44,998 nt of DNA from Clostridiaceae bacterium (lineage in GTDB: Bacteria > Bacillota > Clostridia > Acetivibrionales > DULL01), in assembly GCA_012840395.1 (NCBI GenBank), contig DULL01000028.1, positions 1 through 44,998 of the forward strand, in the 5' to 3' direction. The translations under genes were made by a program, and so were the position numbers. The notes below the pieces were generated by a model, which saw only the letters and a list, made by a program, of their open reading frames with translations, was not told the DNA's origin and ran no database searches. Shown in pieces: positions 1 to 7,549 of the stretch (its first letter is position 1; every line of letters begins with the position of its first letter).

Positions 1-406
1 AATCTTTAACCGATTTCTTTACATCTGGATTTTTCCCATTCTTCTTCAAAGAATCTTCTATTAATGAATCATAGTTGGTTGTCCAATAAGTTTTTATAGG
101 AAGTTTTGCTAAAATCTCATGATTCTCGTTAATATTATTACATGATACGAAATTATTTCTTATTAGTTCTGCCATAGGTTGTTTTGAACCATCTTTATTA
201 TAAATATACTGTGCTAAAGCCACTAAATCTGTTTCTTTATTAACATCCAATCCAATTCTTTTTGCAGGATTTCTTAATAATTCCTTCCAATCAACATACC
301 CTGATGCGACCGATAACCCAGCACCAGCAAAAATAGCAGCACAACCTTCTTTTATACATTTAATATAATCATCAATAAAAGAATCTATTTCCAATGAAAA
401 CTCCAT
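1..406 (-). CDS. SIR2-like NAD-binding protein, N-terminal part (cut by window edge)
   Basis: 135 residues are readable before the gene leaves the window. Residues 21-36 contain the glycine-rich GAGLS signature (GAG at 28-30, Ser32) and residues 109-113 read TTNYD. These are the NAD-pocket motifs of the SIR2-like fold (the second corresponds to the TQNID motif of sirtuins). A WKELL segment at 40-44 is also typical of bacterial SIR2_2-type proteins. Family members are NAD-consuming enzymes, and many stand-alone or fused SIR2 proteins in bacteria are anti-phage effectors that deplete NAD. The start ATG at 406 has GGGGTGG just upstream. The DUF2971 gene lies upstream on the same strand, so a shared defence role is possible. 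That is inference, because the C-terminal part that would define the subfamily is missing. Confidence 0.72.
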   Translation of the reverse strand, partial: MEFSLEIDSFIDDYIKCIKEGCAAIFAGAGLSVASGYVDWKELLRNPAKRIGLDVNKETDLVALAQYIYNKDGSKQPMAELIRNNFVSCNNINENHEILAKLPIKTYWTTNYDSLIEDSLKKNGKNPDVKKSVKD

Positions 407-536
407 TAAACCACCCCAACCTTATAACTTAAAAATATTTTGATTTTAAGTAACATAACTCAAGTTCTAATAGTATTTAAAGTAACTATATAAATTATCT
501 TACTCTGCTTATTTATAAAATTACAACTCTACTTAT

Positions 537-565
537 AATGGTATACCATTTTTTACAAGTGTCAA
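537..565 (-). promoter_or_regulatory. Promoter-like region with 14-bp palindromic operator
   Basis: On the minus strand a consensus -35 TTGACA (560-565) is followed about 10 bases later by the perfect palindrome AATGGTATACCATT (537-550), which covers the expected -10 area. No consensus -10 at 17 bases is seen; TACCAT at 16 or CATTAT at 19 are the options. A perfect palindrome over a promoter suggests a dimeric repressor site. The TGGTATACCA core resembles GntR-type operators. The nearest downstream gene is the SIR2-like gene, about 130 bases away. Confidence 0.45.
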
Positions 566-580
566 CCTTTTTTAAATAGT

Positions 581-742
581 TTATAGTTTTATCTCTAAAT
601 TCTTTATTTTATTGGGGTCAAGCCTAATTTCTTGCTCCTTAACCTTTAAGACTTTATAAACAAAAACATTGTACCAATGTAATCCTTATATCTTTTCTCT
701 AGGGTTATCTAAAAGTTCTTTAATTGTATTATAATAAATTTC
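581..742 (-). pseudogene. Short coding remnant of unknown family
   Basis: Between the SIR2-like and DUF2971 genes a 54-codon minus-strand stretch ends with TAA at 581-583. It reads protein-like sequence (EIYYNTIKELLDNPREKI, then a TAA stop, then GLHWYNVFVYKVLKVKEQEI). The internal stop and lack of a start suggest the tail of a decayed gene. I do not recognise the family. The rest of 407-838 shows no gene beyond the promoter-like site. Confidence 0.25.
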
Positions 743-838
743 AAAATAACAGGAGTTTATCAGAGTAAAATAGATATATAGAAAAGAATAACAACAAAGG
801 AGTAAATAGAATCTATTTGATATGATTCTTACAAAAAA

Positions 839-1894
839 TTAGTATCTTAATGGAACTTTAGACTTTTTTATATATATTTTACCTTGTTTTTTATTAGAAT
901 CATCAAATGTTGTATTGTATCCTTGACTGTCTAAAAATAGTTTAAGTCCATTTCTAGCAATATCAATATTATTTTTCGGTCCAATTGTTATTCCATCAAT
1001 TGGCAAACCTTTTTCATCTTTCTCTAACTCGCTTTCAAATCTAACTTCTATATATGGAATAAATGCGCCATTCGACGTTCGATATTTTATCACGTCTAAT
1101 TTGCTATTTACATTAAATATAATTCTATACTCCTCATCTTGAAAAAAAATTGGATTTTTAAATAATTGTACCTGCGTTGATAAAACGTTTATAGCCGTTG
1201 AGATTATTGAATAAAAAGTATATTCTAACTTCTTATAATTTTTCTCTGTCTTATCTATATTCACACACTTGCCTAGATAATCATAATATTTATTATATGT
1301 ATTTTCAATAAAGTCTAATATGTCTACAAGAATATTTTCTTGCTCTTTCTTTTCATATATTACTTTTCCAGGTAACATAATTACTGTTTTGTACTGGTCT
1401 TTCCTTGTAATCATATATTTAATAGTCTGTGAATTTTTATCTTTTTTATTACCAATAACGAACACTTTTTCATCCCACATCCTTTTGGGTATTTTTTCTA
1501 AATTAAAATCTATATTATATCCATCAAATTTAGAATAATTCCCCCATAAATTTACAGAATCTTTATTTAAAGATGAACTAAATATGAAACTTCTTTCTAT
1601 AAATGATTTCAATACCTTCATAATTGTTTTCAATTTTTCTTGACTCAAATATTTATAATTACGTCTATTGGAAATCTCTTTTATTAAACTTATAGCATAT
1701 ACGAATTCTGTTCTATCATTTAAAAAGTCACTTTTAGTAACCCATAAAGTATTACTTTTGATTATATTTTCTAGCGATTTAATATCCGTATAGTGATAAA
1801 TATTTCCTTTCATATAATTATCTAAATCAATATATTTTAGTCTCCATTTTTCACAATTTACACTCATATTAAGGCTTAGTTCTTCAGCATCCAT
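839..1894 (-). CDS. DUF2971 domain protein
   Basis: 351 residues. Residues 31-64 have the DUF2971 hallmark: a YHYT entry motif, SLENIIKSNTLWVTKSDFLN and an acidic FNDR/E-like turn (FLNDRTEF). The middle part has a GNYS.FDGYNIDF segment, also usual for this family. The biochemical role is unknown. DUF2971 genes are frequent in accessory and defence-rich regions. The start ATG at 1894 is well placed behind AAGGAGG. The gene is very AT-rich, like the SIR2-like gene 430 bases downstream on the same strand, and unlike the later housekeeping operons. I see no transmembrane segment or signal peptide. Confident about the family, not about any function. Confidence 0.75.
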   Translation of the reverse strand: MDAEELSLNMSVNCEKWRLKYIDLDNYMKGNIYHYTDIKSLENIIKSNTLWVTKSDFLNDRTEFVYAISLIKEISNRRNYKYLSQEKLKTIMKVLKSFIERSFIFSSSLNKDSVNLWGNYSKFDGYNIDFNLEKIPKRMWDEKVFVIGNKKDKNSQTIKYMITRKDQYKTVIMLPGKVIYEKKEQENILVDILDFIENTYNKYYDYLGKCVNIDKTEKNYKKLEYTFYSIISTAINVLSTQVQLFKNPIFFQDEEYRIIFNVNSKLDVIKYRTSNGAFIPYIEVRFESELEKDEKGLPIDGITIGPKNNIDIARNGLKLFLDSQGYNTTFDDSNKKQGKIYIKKSKVPLRY

Positions 1895-2049
1895 TTTTTA
1901 ATATCCTCCTTGTATATGTTATTAATACACAATTCGCCATAATACAGGAGTTTCCTTCATATTGTTAAAATAATATCTATATTCCTTTACCAGTAGAAGT
2001 TTTTATCTCTTATGCCTTCACTTTCCCCTTATCCCTTATTCCTGTCTTC

Positions 2050-2475
2050 TGTGTAAACATCAAATAAACTCTTTCCATTGCAAATAAAGTCGTTCCGCTG
2101 AAAATAAAGATGTTCCTTCGGAACAGGTTCAAGGGGCAAGGTATAAGGAATTAAGTTATGTATCCTTTTTATAAATCAATCCTTTGTAATCCACTTATCA
2201 TGCAGATTACAAAGGATTTTATCTTTCTCTCCTTATCCCTTTTCCCTTACCCCTTCTCCCCACCACGGAACATCTTTATTTACTTTTTTCTCTTCCATTT
2301 TTCCCATTTAATTCTATTCAACTATCCATTTTAAGGAACATCTTTATTTTCATCCATTTTATCCCATCCATCAACCATGCGGGTTTGCGGACTTGGCCAG
2401 GGAATGAGTTTATTTTATAATCACATCATGTGTAAACATCAAATAAACTCTTTCCATTGCAAATAAAGTCATTCC
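2050..2475. repeat. 20-bp degenerate tandem repeats, a 42-bp direct repeat and inverted 15-mers
   Basis: Positions 2053-2112 hold three head-to-tail 20-bp units; the clearest are TTCCATTGCAAATAAAGTCG (2073-2092) and TTCCGCTGAAAATAAAGATG (2093-2112), followed by another TTCC. Two of the units recur at 2432-2471 inside a 42-bp exact direct repeat (2050-2091 and 2429-2470, spacing 379). The 15-mer AAATAAAGATGTTCC (2102-2116) returns inverted at 2267-2281 and 2335-2349. GTTCC-TTC-GGAAC (2112-2121) is a small hairpin. No gene is supportable between 1895 and 2698. It could be a decayed mobile element end, a MITE or iteron-like binding sites; I cannot tell which. Confidence 0.6.
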
Positions 2476-2698
2476 CTAACTTCATCGTACTGTAAACCTT
2501 GAAACATAAGGATTACATGGCTGTATATGATATCAGGAATTATCCTACATCTACTGCGGAATATAGTGTTCTAAAATAGTTTGCCGCATTTGAACGTTCT
2601 TATAACGCTCACTGAAATATTCTGAAGAATATCTGCCGTATATATGTAGTTATAGTTGACTGTACTAACACCTATTTTATCCGGTAACCTTGTCTCTT

Positions 2699-3250
2699 TT
2701 ATGAATGGTAGTCATATGTTTGTTTTATTAACCTTACTGCTTCATCTACCTGTGAACTATCATAAATGATTATTTCTATCCACTCTTTTCCATTGTAGTG
2801 GTGGTTGGGAAGTTTTTTAATATTAAGGATTGAAGATGATAGCAATAACCCATCAGTTCTTATATGTATTCTGATTTTCTGCTCTTTTACTAATAAAGTA
2901 ATTAAGCAGAAATTCACTTTATTCGCAAGCCTATAATCGGGCATATTTGTGGCAAAATGTTCTAAACAAAACTGGGCACACTTCTTTATAAGCGTTTGAA
3001 GCAGTAGTTTATTATTTTCATTTAGTTTCAAATATTTCTCTTGGACTTTCGGTGCTGTAAATGTCCCTAAGTTATAAACTTGAGATTTTTTATAATATTC
3101 AGTAACAGTATGTGCATTATGTGAATCAAAATTAAACTTAGAAATATCGCTTTTTAGTGTATTTGGAAATAGAAAATGGAAATAATTGGGTATCATAGGT
3201 AATAAAACAATAATAAATCCCTTCCATGAAAAACCAAAAGAATATTCCAT
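2699..3250 (-). CDS. Hypothetical protein: membrane N-terminus joined to DUF5655-like C-terminus
   Basis: 183 residues from the ATG at 3250. This start is preferred over the in-frame GTG at 3262 because GAGAGGTGAGG lies 6 bases before the ATG. Residues 1-30 (SFGFSWKGFIIVLLPMIPN) look like the first transmembrane segment of a multi-pass membrane protein, yet no further membrane segment follows. Residues about 80-183 resemble the DUF5655 domain: an NKVNFCLITLLVKEQKIRIH strand pair, then a LIKQTYDY ending. The join reads like a chimera of two unrelated genes, possibly made by a deletion in this decaying region. Function unknown. The flanking repeat field and transposase remnant support local rearrangement. 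Confidence 0.5.
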   Translation of the reverse strand: MEYSFGFSWKGFIIVLLPMIPNYFHFLFPNTLKSDISKFNFDSHNAHTVTEYYKKSQVYNLGTFTAPKVQEKYLKLNENNKLLLQTLIKKCAQFCLEHFATNMPDYRLANKVNFCLITLLVKEQKIRIHIRTDGLLLSSSILNIKKLPNHHYNGKEWIEIIIYDSSQVDEAVRLIKQTYDYHS

Positions 3251-3300
3251 GTTAGTCCTCACCTCTCAAAATAGGGTCAGTTAAGTCAAATGAAAATTGA

Positions 3301-3447
3301 AAGCCTCGGACTCATGGCTATCAAAAGTATCAATGCAAACTATGTAAGCGGCAATTTGCACCTTCATCTCCCACAACCCCTAGAAAGTTAAAAGAATATC
3401 CCAAATGTCCTAAGCAGGTATTTTGCATGGATATGTTTGGAGTATAA
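3301..3447 (+). pseudogene. Transposase N-terminal remnant (zinc-ribbon type)
   Basis: The plus-strand frame beginning at 3310 reads THGYQKYQCKLCKRQFAPS, then RKLKEYPKCPK. This is the zinc-finger start of IS1/IS1595-like transposases (a HG.Q.YxC..C.R.F motif). An in-frame stop precedes it and TAA follows at 3445-3447, so only about 45 codons survive, without the catalytic core. It marks past insertion-sequence activity. Confidence 0.55.
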
Positions 3448-3503
3448 TTTAAATTGTTTATATCGCATTATATAAAGAATACGAACAAAATAAATATATG
3501 ATA

Positions 3504-3734
3504 TTATTCTGATACTTTCCCATCGCCATAATCTATAATAATTTTTTTGCAATCATCACAACAGTATGCTTCAACACTTGAACCGTTTAAAAAAGAAAAC
3601 TCAGACAGAATAATCGCTTCTTTACTAAATTGAGCAGTTACAAAAAACTTTCCTTTTTTAGGTTTCCAACTAATTTCATGTTGACTCTGAATTACTCCAT
3701 ATCTCATCTCTTTACCACAATAAGGACATATCAT
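3504..3734 (-). CDS. PF20097-type zinc-ribbon protein
   Basis: 76 residues from the ATG at 3734. An upstream ATG at 3743 directly abuts AGGAG, so the second ATG with 9-base spacing is the better start and gives the usual MICPYCGKEM family N-terminus. Two Cys pairs, CPYC near the start and CCDDC near the end, should bind one zinc; the segment between is beta-rich. These small proteins are widespread in Clostridia and of unknown role. It stands alone, between a transposase remnant and a broken DUF3626 gene. Confidence 0.7.
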   Translation of the reverse strand: MICPYCGKEMRYGVIQSQHEISWKPKKGKFFVTAQFSKEAIILSEFSFLNGSSVEAYCCDDCKKIIIDYGDGKVSE

Positions 3735-3850
3735 AAAGTTCATCTCCTAGATATAATATTTTTGTTCACTTAATTCCACTAATGTACATAAAATCATTAT
3801 ATATAAATTGCGAATCAAGCAAACCTCACATATATTCATAATAAACTTCT

Positions 3851-4684
3851 TTAACCAAAATAAGCAACAGTATGCCATATCTGCTTTATGTACTGAAAAA
3901 GTTGTTCTTTATTACCTAGATTAGCCCATTTTTCAGGATATAGGTCAATATCACGAGATGCTTGACCAATAAGAAACGCATTAACAACACCTTGGCCATT
4001 TCCAAAAATACTATCTATTCTTTGCGCTAACAGCTGTATTTTTGGTCCTCTGAAAAGTTCACCAATGGAATGAATGTTTAACCGTCTTTCGGGAATCCAG
4101 TTTAGTTCTATATTATATTTTTGACACATAATTTCTGCCTGAGTTGCAAAGGATGTGTCCTGGAAAGATTGATCCATGTAAAAGCAGTCAACATCATCTT
4201 TTAGAAAAATATCACCATGTATGTGAACCTCAATACAATAATCTAAATTTCTTCCTATATATTTCGGTTTACTACAAGGATTTAGTAAAACTGCTAATGC
4301 TTCCTGTTCTGAAGCAATACCCTGATTTAACATTCGACAATTACTTTTTACATCTTTAAATAGATTTGCTAAAACAGCAGCAAAAGTATCGCATGTGCAA
4401 AGTGTATCAGGATTAGTTGAACTATCCCCATAGGCAAAGGTACAATGATGGATTAAGTCTTGTTTCAAAGTAAAAAAACATGAACCGAAACGTGCTGAAG
4501 CGCCATCAATATATTGGAAAATATTTAAGGCACCATATTTAGGACGGTCTATTGATTCGGGAGGGTAAGCGTCAAAAAATATTCGTTGTTCCCATAAAAA
4601 TCTATCTCCACCGATAAATGCAGATTTCCCGCCAAATAAAAGATTAATAAGGTTAACAAATCCATATGTAATGTATTTCTTCGT
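3851..4684 (-). pseudogene. DUF3626 gene, N-terminally broken
   Basis: 277 codons are open from just after a TGA at 4685-4687 down to the stop at 3851. They carry DUF3626 hallmarks: WEQRIF, RPKYGALNIF, ARFGSCFF, FAYGDSS, a CIEVHIHGDI segment and SIGELFRGPKI. No ATG or GTG lies between the stop and the conserved block; the only possible start is TTG at 4468, which would discard the conserved WEQRIF, RPKYGALN and RFGSC blocks. The expected first 60-80 residues of the family are absent or unrecognisable. The body of the gene is well preserved, so the damage looks recent. Function of the family is unknown. Confidence 0.65.
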
Positions 4685-4764
4685 TCATTCTTTCAACTTT
4701 TCCATTGTTATTAAGGAACCACTTTTATTGATTGGTATTGTCGTTTCTAATTGTAAATAATACT

Positions 4765-5000
4765 TTATAATTTCCTAATTAATTTCACATACTTACCATA
4801 CTCATCTTCTCCTTCAAAGATTACATTTGCGAAACCTTTTTTCTCATACAGATGCCTTGCAATCAGGTTGTCTATGTCAACTCCGATGGACATTTCTTCG
4901 TAGTTAAGCCGCTTCGCGTAATCAATTAAATAATCTATAATAATGCCACCTATAAAATTCAAATACTTTTTCATCTGCAGATTTTTCATACAAATCATCA
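4765..5000 (-). pseudogene. GNAT acetyltransferase remnant, frameshifted
   Basis: The distal part reads IIIDYLIDYAKRLNYEEMSI, then GVDIDNLIARHLYEKKGF, which is the C-terminal acetyl-CoA-binding half of a GNAT enzyme. Upstream, in another frame, DDLYEKSADEKVFEF continues the protein, so a frameshift lies near 4950. The N-terminal half is missing. An open frame of 77 codons can be called here (4765-4998), but it is not a complete enzyme. Confidence 0.55.
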
Positions 5001-5051
5001 GCTATAAGTTAAAAACTTTACGCGATAAACGGGTTGGGTTATTATATATAA

Positions 5052-5091
5052 AAACCCCCCGGAATCTCTCGCAAAAGTGACTCCGAAGGGT
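5052..5091 (-). terminator. Rho-independent terminator
   Basis: On the minus strand an AACCC..CGGA / TCCG..GGGTT stem with an internal loop is followed directly by a T run and TATATA. It sits about 180 bases downstream of the lipoprotein gene at 5275-5739, which it probably ends. Confidence 0.5.
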
Positions 5092-5274
5092 TATAACCAT
5101 TCGTGTAGGACTTCTATGATCCCTATGCTGCTCACACATAAGTGCTTAAGCATACTCACTTTTCAGATATTTTTACGTATACTTTCCATACTGTCAACAC
5201 TTGTTTGATTCTTACTTAATCCATTTATGTCCTTTAGGGTATACTATTTTCATAGCAATTATAAATTACGTATA

Positions 5275-5739
5275 TTACCTGGATAATTTATATATGTACA
5301 TAATTATTTCTGAACCACCTGGAGTATCACTATATTTAGCAATCCACACGCTATCTGAAGAAACATATAGTCTCCACATTGTTTTGTTCTCATATTCATT
5401 ATAAATGGTATACTGATATTCAACATCTTTACCAAGGAAACTGTAAACATCCGAAAATAATGTTGATTCTTCAGGAATTTCTTCTTTTACATATTTAGGA
5501 GAACTGTATTCAACGGTATACCCCGTGGATTCAATTTTGAACAAATTCTCCTTGATAGTATATTTTGAACCTTTCATTTGCTTATTCACAGAGTCTTTTG
5601 TTGCAGATGATAATGGCGATAGATAACTTACCTCTTTAAATGTATATAAACCAAAAAAGTCCTGCTCATTCACTCTACTGCAGCCTGATAGAAAAACCAA
5701 CAAAAACAGTACGGTTGTTAACATCAATATTTTTCTCAT
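5275..5739 (-). CDS. Small lipoprotein of unknown function
   Basis: 154 residues from the ATG at 5739. GGGGAG lies 8 bases upstream; the in-frame GTG at 5745 would sit too close to it. The N-terminus is MRKIL, a hydrophobic stretch of about 13 residues and the lipobox LSGC, so Cys20 should be lipidated and the protein held on the outer face of the membrane. The mature part is mixed beta, with no domain I recognise. It looks free-standing, with the small DUF1648 gene upstream on the same strand. Confidence 0.65.
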   Translation of the reverse strand: MRKILMLTTVLFLLVFLSGCSRVNEQDFFGLYTFKEVSYLSPLSSATKDSVNKQMKGSKYTIKENLFKIESTGYTVEYSSPKYVKEEIPEESTLFSDVYSFLGKDVEYQYTIYNEYENKTMWRLYVSSDSVWIAKYSDTPGGSEIIMYIYKLSR

Positions 5740-5952
5740 AAACACGTCTCCCCATTACTCCACATAATTCTGTCAATCCGTACTTTTTAACTGTATATTT
5801 TACAGTTAATGTTGCATAATAATTGGTTCTTTTCAGAGGTACTCTTACCGATCTTTTTTTCAAAGCCAGTTTAGGTATTATCGACTGACAAATTGGCTGA
5901 TTGTTCCAGAAAACAATCAATATTTCATCTGGAAATGCACTATAGTCGAATA

Positions 5953-6186
5953 TTAACTTTTTCCATATTTAAATTTAATAAGTTGATATAATACAAATGG
6001 TACTAATCCTAAGAGAAACGCATAGTTCTTATCAATAAAACTGCTTGCAATAAACTTTTTTTCACTATCACTAAAAGTCCATTTAATAGGTACTTTTTCC
6101 GGTAAAATAGGTGTTAGAAAAAGCATTATAATTAATGGTATTACTAAAATTAATATTTCCATAAAAAATCTTTTATTGAACTTCAT
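5953..6186 (-). CDS. Short DUF1648-type membrane protein, probably truncated
   Basis: 77 residues. Residues 7-27 form a transmembrane segment followed by PILPEKVPIKWTFSDSEKKF, the DUF1648 signature (LPxxxPxHW.xxG), and a second segment at about 52-70. Family members, including SdpI-like proteins, usually go on for about 100 more residues with further membrane segments. This one stops at YGKS, so it is either a mini-version or a truncated copy. AAAGGA precedes the ATG. No partner is evident. Confidence 0.5.
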   Translation of the reverse strand: MKFNKRFFMEILILVIPLIIMLFLTPILPEKVPIKWTFSDSEKKFIASSFIDKNYAFLLGLVPFVLYQLIKFKYGKS

Positions 6187-6384
6187 TTTTAAATCCTTTC
6201 CCTTATTAATTCATAATGTTCTACCTATTCATGCCATACACTCTTATTTTACAACATATTATCTATGAAAGTACATTCATTCTTAAGCCATACTATTTTC
6301 AAACACCCTGGAATTAGGTTAAAAAATTCTCAAACTTTACATAGCAAAGTTTATTAATGATAAGAAACTATAAACTTATTAATG

Positions 6385-6858
6385 CTATCCCAACTTTTTA
6401 AGTTTTTTTCTCATTTTGTAATTAGTTAATAATTGTCCTTTTCGCTCTACAATTTGCTTTCTAATAACCTCATAACCTTTCTTTTCAAAAAAAGGTTTAG
6501 CTGTAATCGACACATTCACAGTTAACTCAATAATACCGGATAAAACCGCTTCATTTTCAATAATGCCGGTTAATGCGCTAGCAATGCCATGCCTTTGATA
6601 GTCCTTATGAACATAAAGCATATCATAATATCCTTCATATGCCAATGATGCAAAACCTATGATAGTCCCATCTTGTTCAGCTACAATTGTAAAATTTTCT
6701 GATAATCTATGATTCCATGCTGCTTTATCGATATTTTGTGGTGCCCATGCATCAACTTCCGCAGGGGAGTAATCTCTCAAGTTAATAGTATGAACAGTAT
6801 TATAGAACAATTCAATAATTTCAGAAATATCATTTGGTAAATACTTTCGAATATACAT
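6385..6858 (-). CDS. GNAT family N-acetyltransferase (YafP-like)
   Basis: 157 residues, full length for a single GNAT domain. The N-terminus MYIRKYLPNDISEIIELFYN, then TVHTINLRDYSPAEVDAWAP, is characteristic of the YafP-like subfamily. Core motif A is YDMLYVHKDYQRHGIASALT (residues about 78-97), where Q/R-x-x-G-x-A binds acetyl-CoA pyrophosphate. FFEKKGYEV is the usual C-terminal motif B. The substrate is unknown. AAGGAG precedes the ATG at 6858. The gene is a monocistron flanked by non-coding or decayed DNA. Confidence 0.82.
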   Translation of the reverse strand: MYIRKYLPNDISEIIELFYNTVHTINLRDYSPAEVDAWAPQNIDKAAWNHRLSENFTIVAEQDGTIIGFASLAYEGYYDMLYVHKDYQRHGIASALTGIIENEAVLSGIIELTVNVSITAKPFFEKKGYEVIRKQIVERKGQLLTNYKMRKKLKKLG

Positions 6859-6980
6859 TCTTTACTCCTTTTTTTCTAAAAAATGACAAGCAATTATTCC
6901 AGGTCCTGAATATTCATTTTATCCAATTCATTGTTTCTTTTCATTTTTCCCCCGCATAGCCATAATACATATGTGCTATT

Positions 6981-7430
6981 TTAGATATTCCATGGGTCTA
7001 TATGGGCTAAGTCATAATGTCTTGAGTAATTAAGTGCAGAAAACTTACACCTGTCTCTGAAATCCTTTACTCCATCAACATCAATTGACATCAATATATC
7101 TTTTTCACCCCACCTACCAATCACTAACCCCTGTTCCTTAAAATGCAGGATCAGTTGGTGGATATTAAATTATTCTTAATGCAGCTCTTCCACATTCAAG
7201 CATATTAATATAAATTAATGATTCATCTGCTATCAATTCTGCCTGTGAAACAACTTTATACTTTTTATATTTTTCAATTTCACTTCTTAACATTTCATCC
7301 GGGAAAATCATATCTTCTACTTTCTATCGTTATCATTTTAATCAAATTCTTTCTCTAGTATAATAGCCAATTCATGAGCCCTATTAATTCAACTCTCTGC
7401 CCAATAATTACTTTGTGAAGGTTTTATGTT
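6981..7430 (-). pseudogene. Decayed gene or genes of unknown family
   Basis: Three protein-like minus-strand stretches in different frames can be read in order: INRAHELAIILEKEF (about 7340-7390), then MIFPDEMLRSEIEKYKKYK to ECGRAALRII (7165-7311), then LVIGRWGEKDILMSIDVDGV to YDLAHIDPWNI with a stop at 6981-6983. Stops and at least two frameshifts separate them. They most likely come from one coding region or two neighbouring ones. I do not recognise the family. The rest of 6859-7549 shows nothing else. Confidence 0.35.
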
Positions 7431-7549
7431 ATTATCTTATGTTATTATCTATAGAAGAAACTAATAATGATTAGTATTGTAACCCTAAACAAATCTAAGA
7501 CAAAAAATAAAGGTATTTAAAGTATTCATAAGAATTTATGATAAAATCC

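Noticed and set aside
1320-1538. 72-residue plus-strand frame inside the DUF2971 gene
   Set aside because: Opposite-strand shadow of a well-supported coding region, with no ribosome site.
2053-2471. Possible CRISPR array
   Set aside because: The 20-bp units are contiguous without spacers and diverge from one another; there are no cas genes.
5675-5920. 81-residue minus-strand open frame (IVFWNNQPICQ...)
   Set aside because: It overlaps the lipoprotein start and its ribosome site in another frame, and has no ribosome site of its own. It could be a remnant but cannot be supported as a gene.
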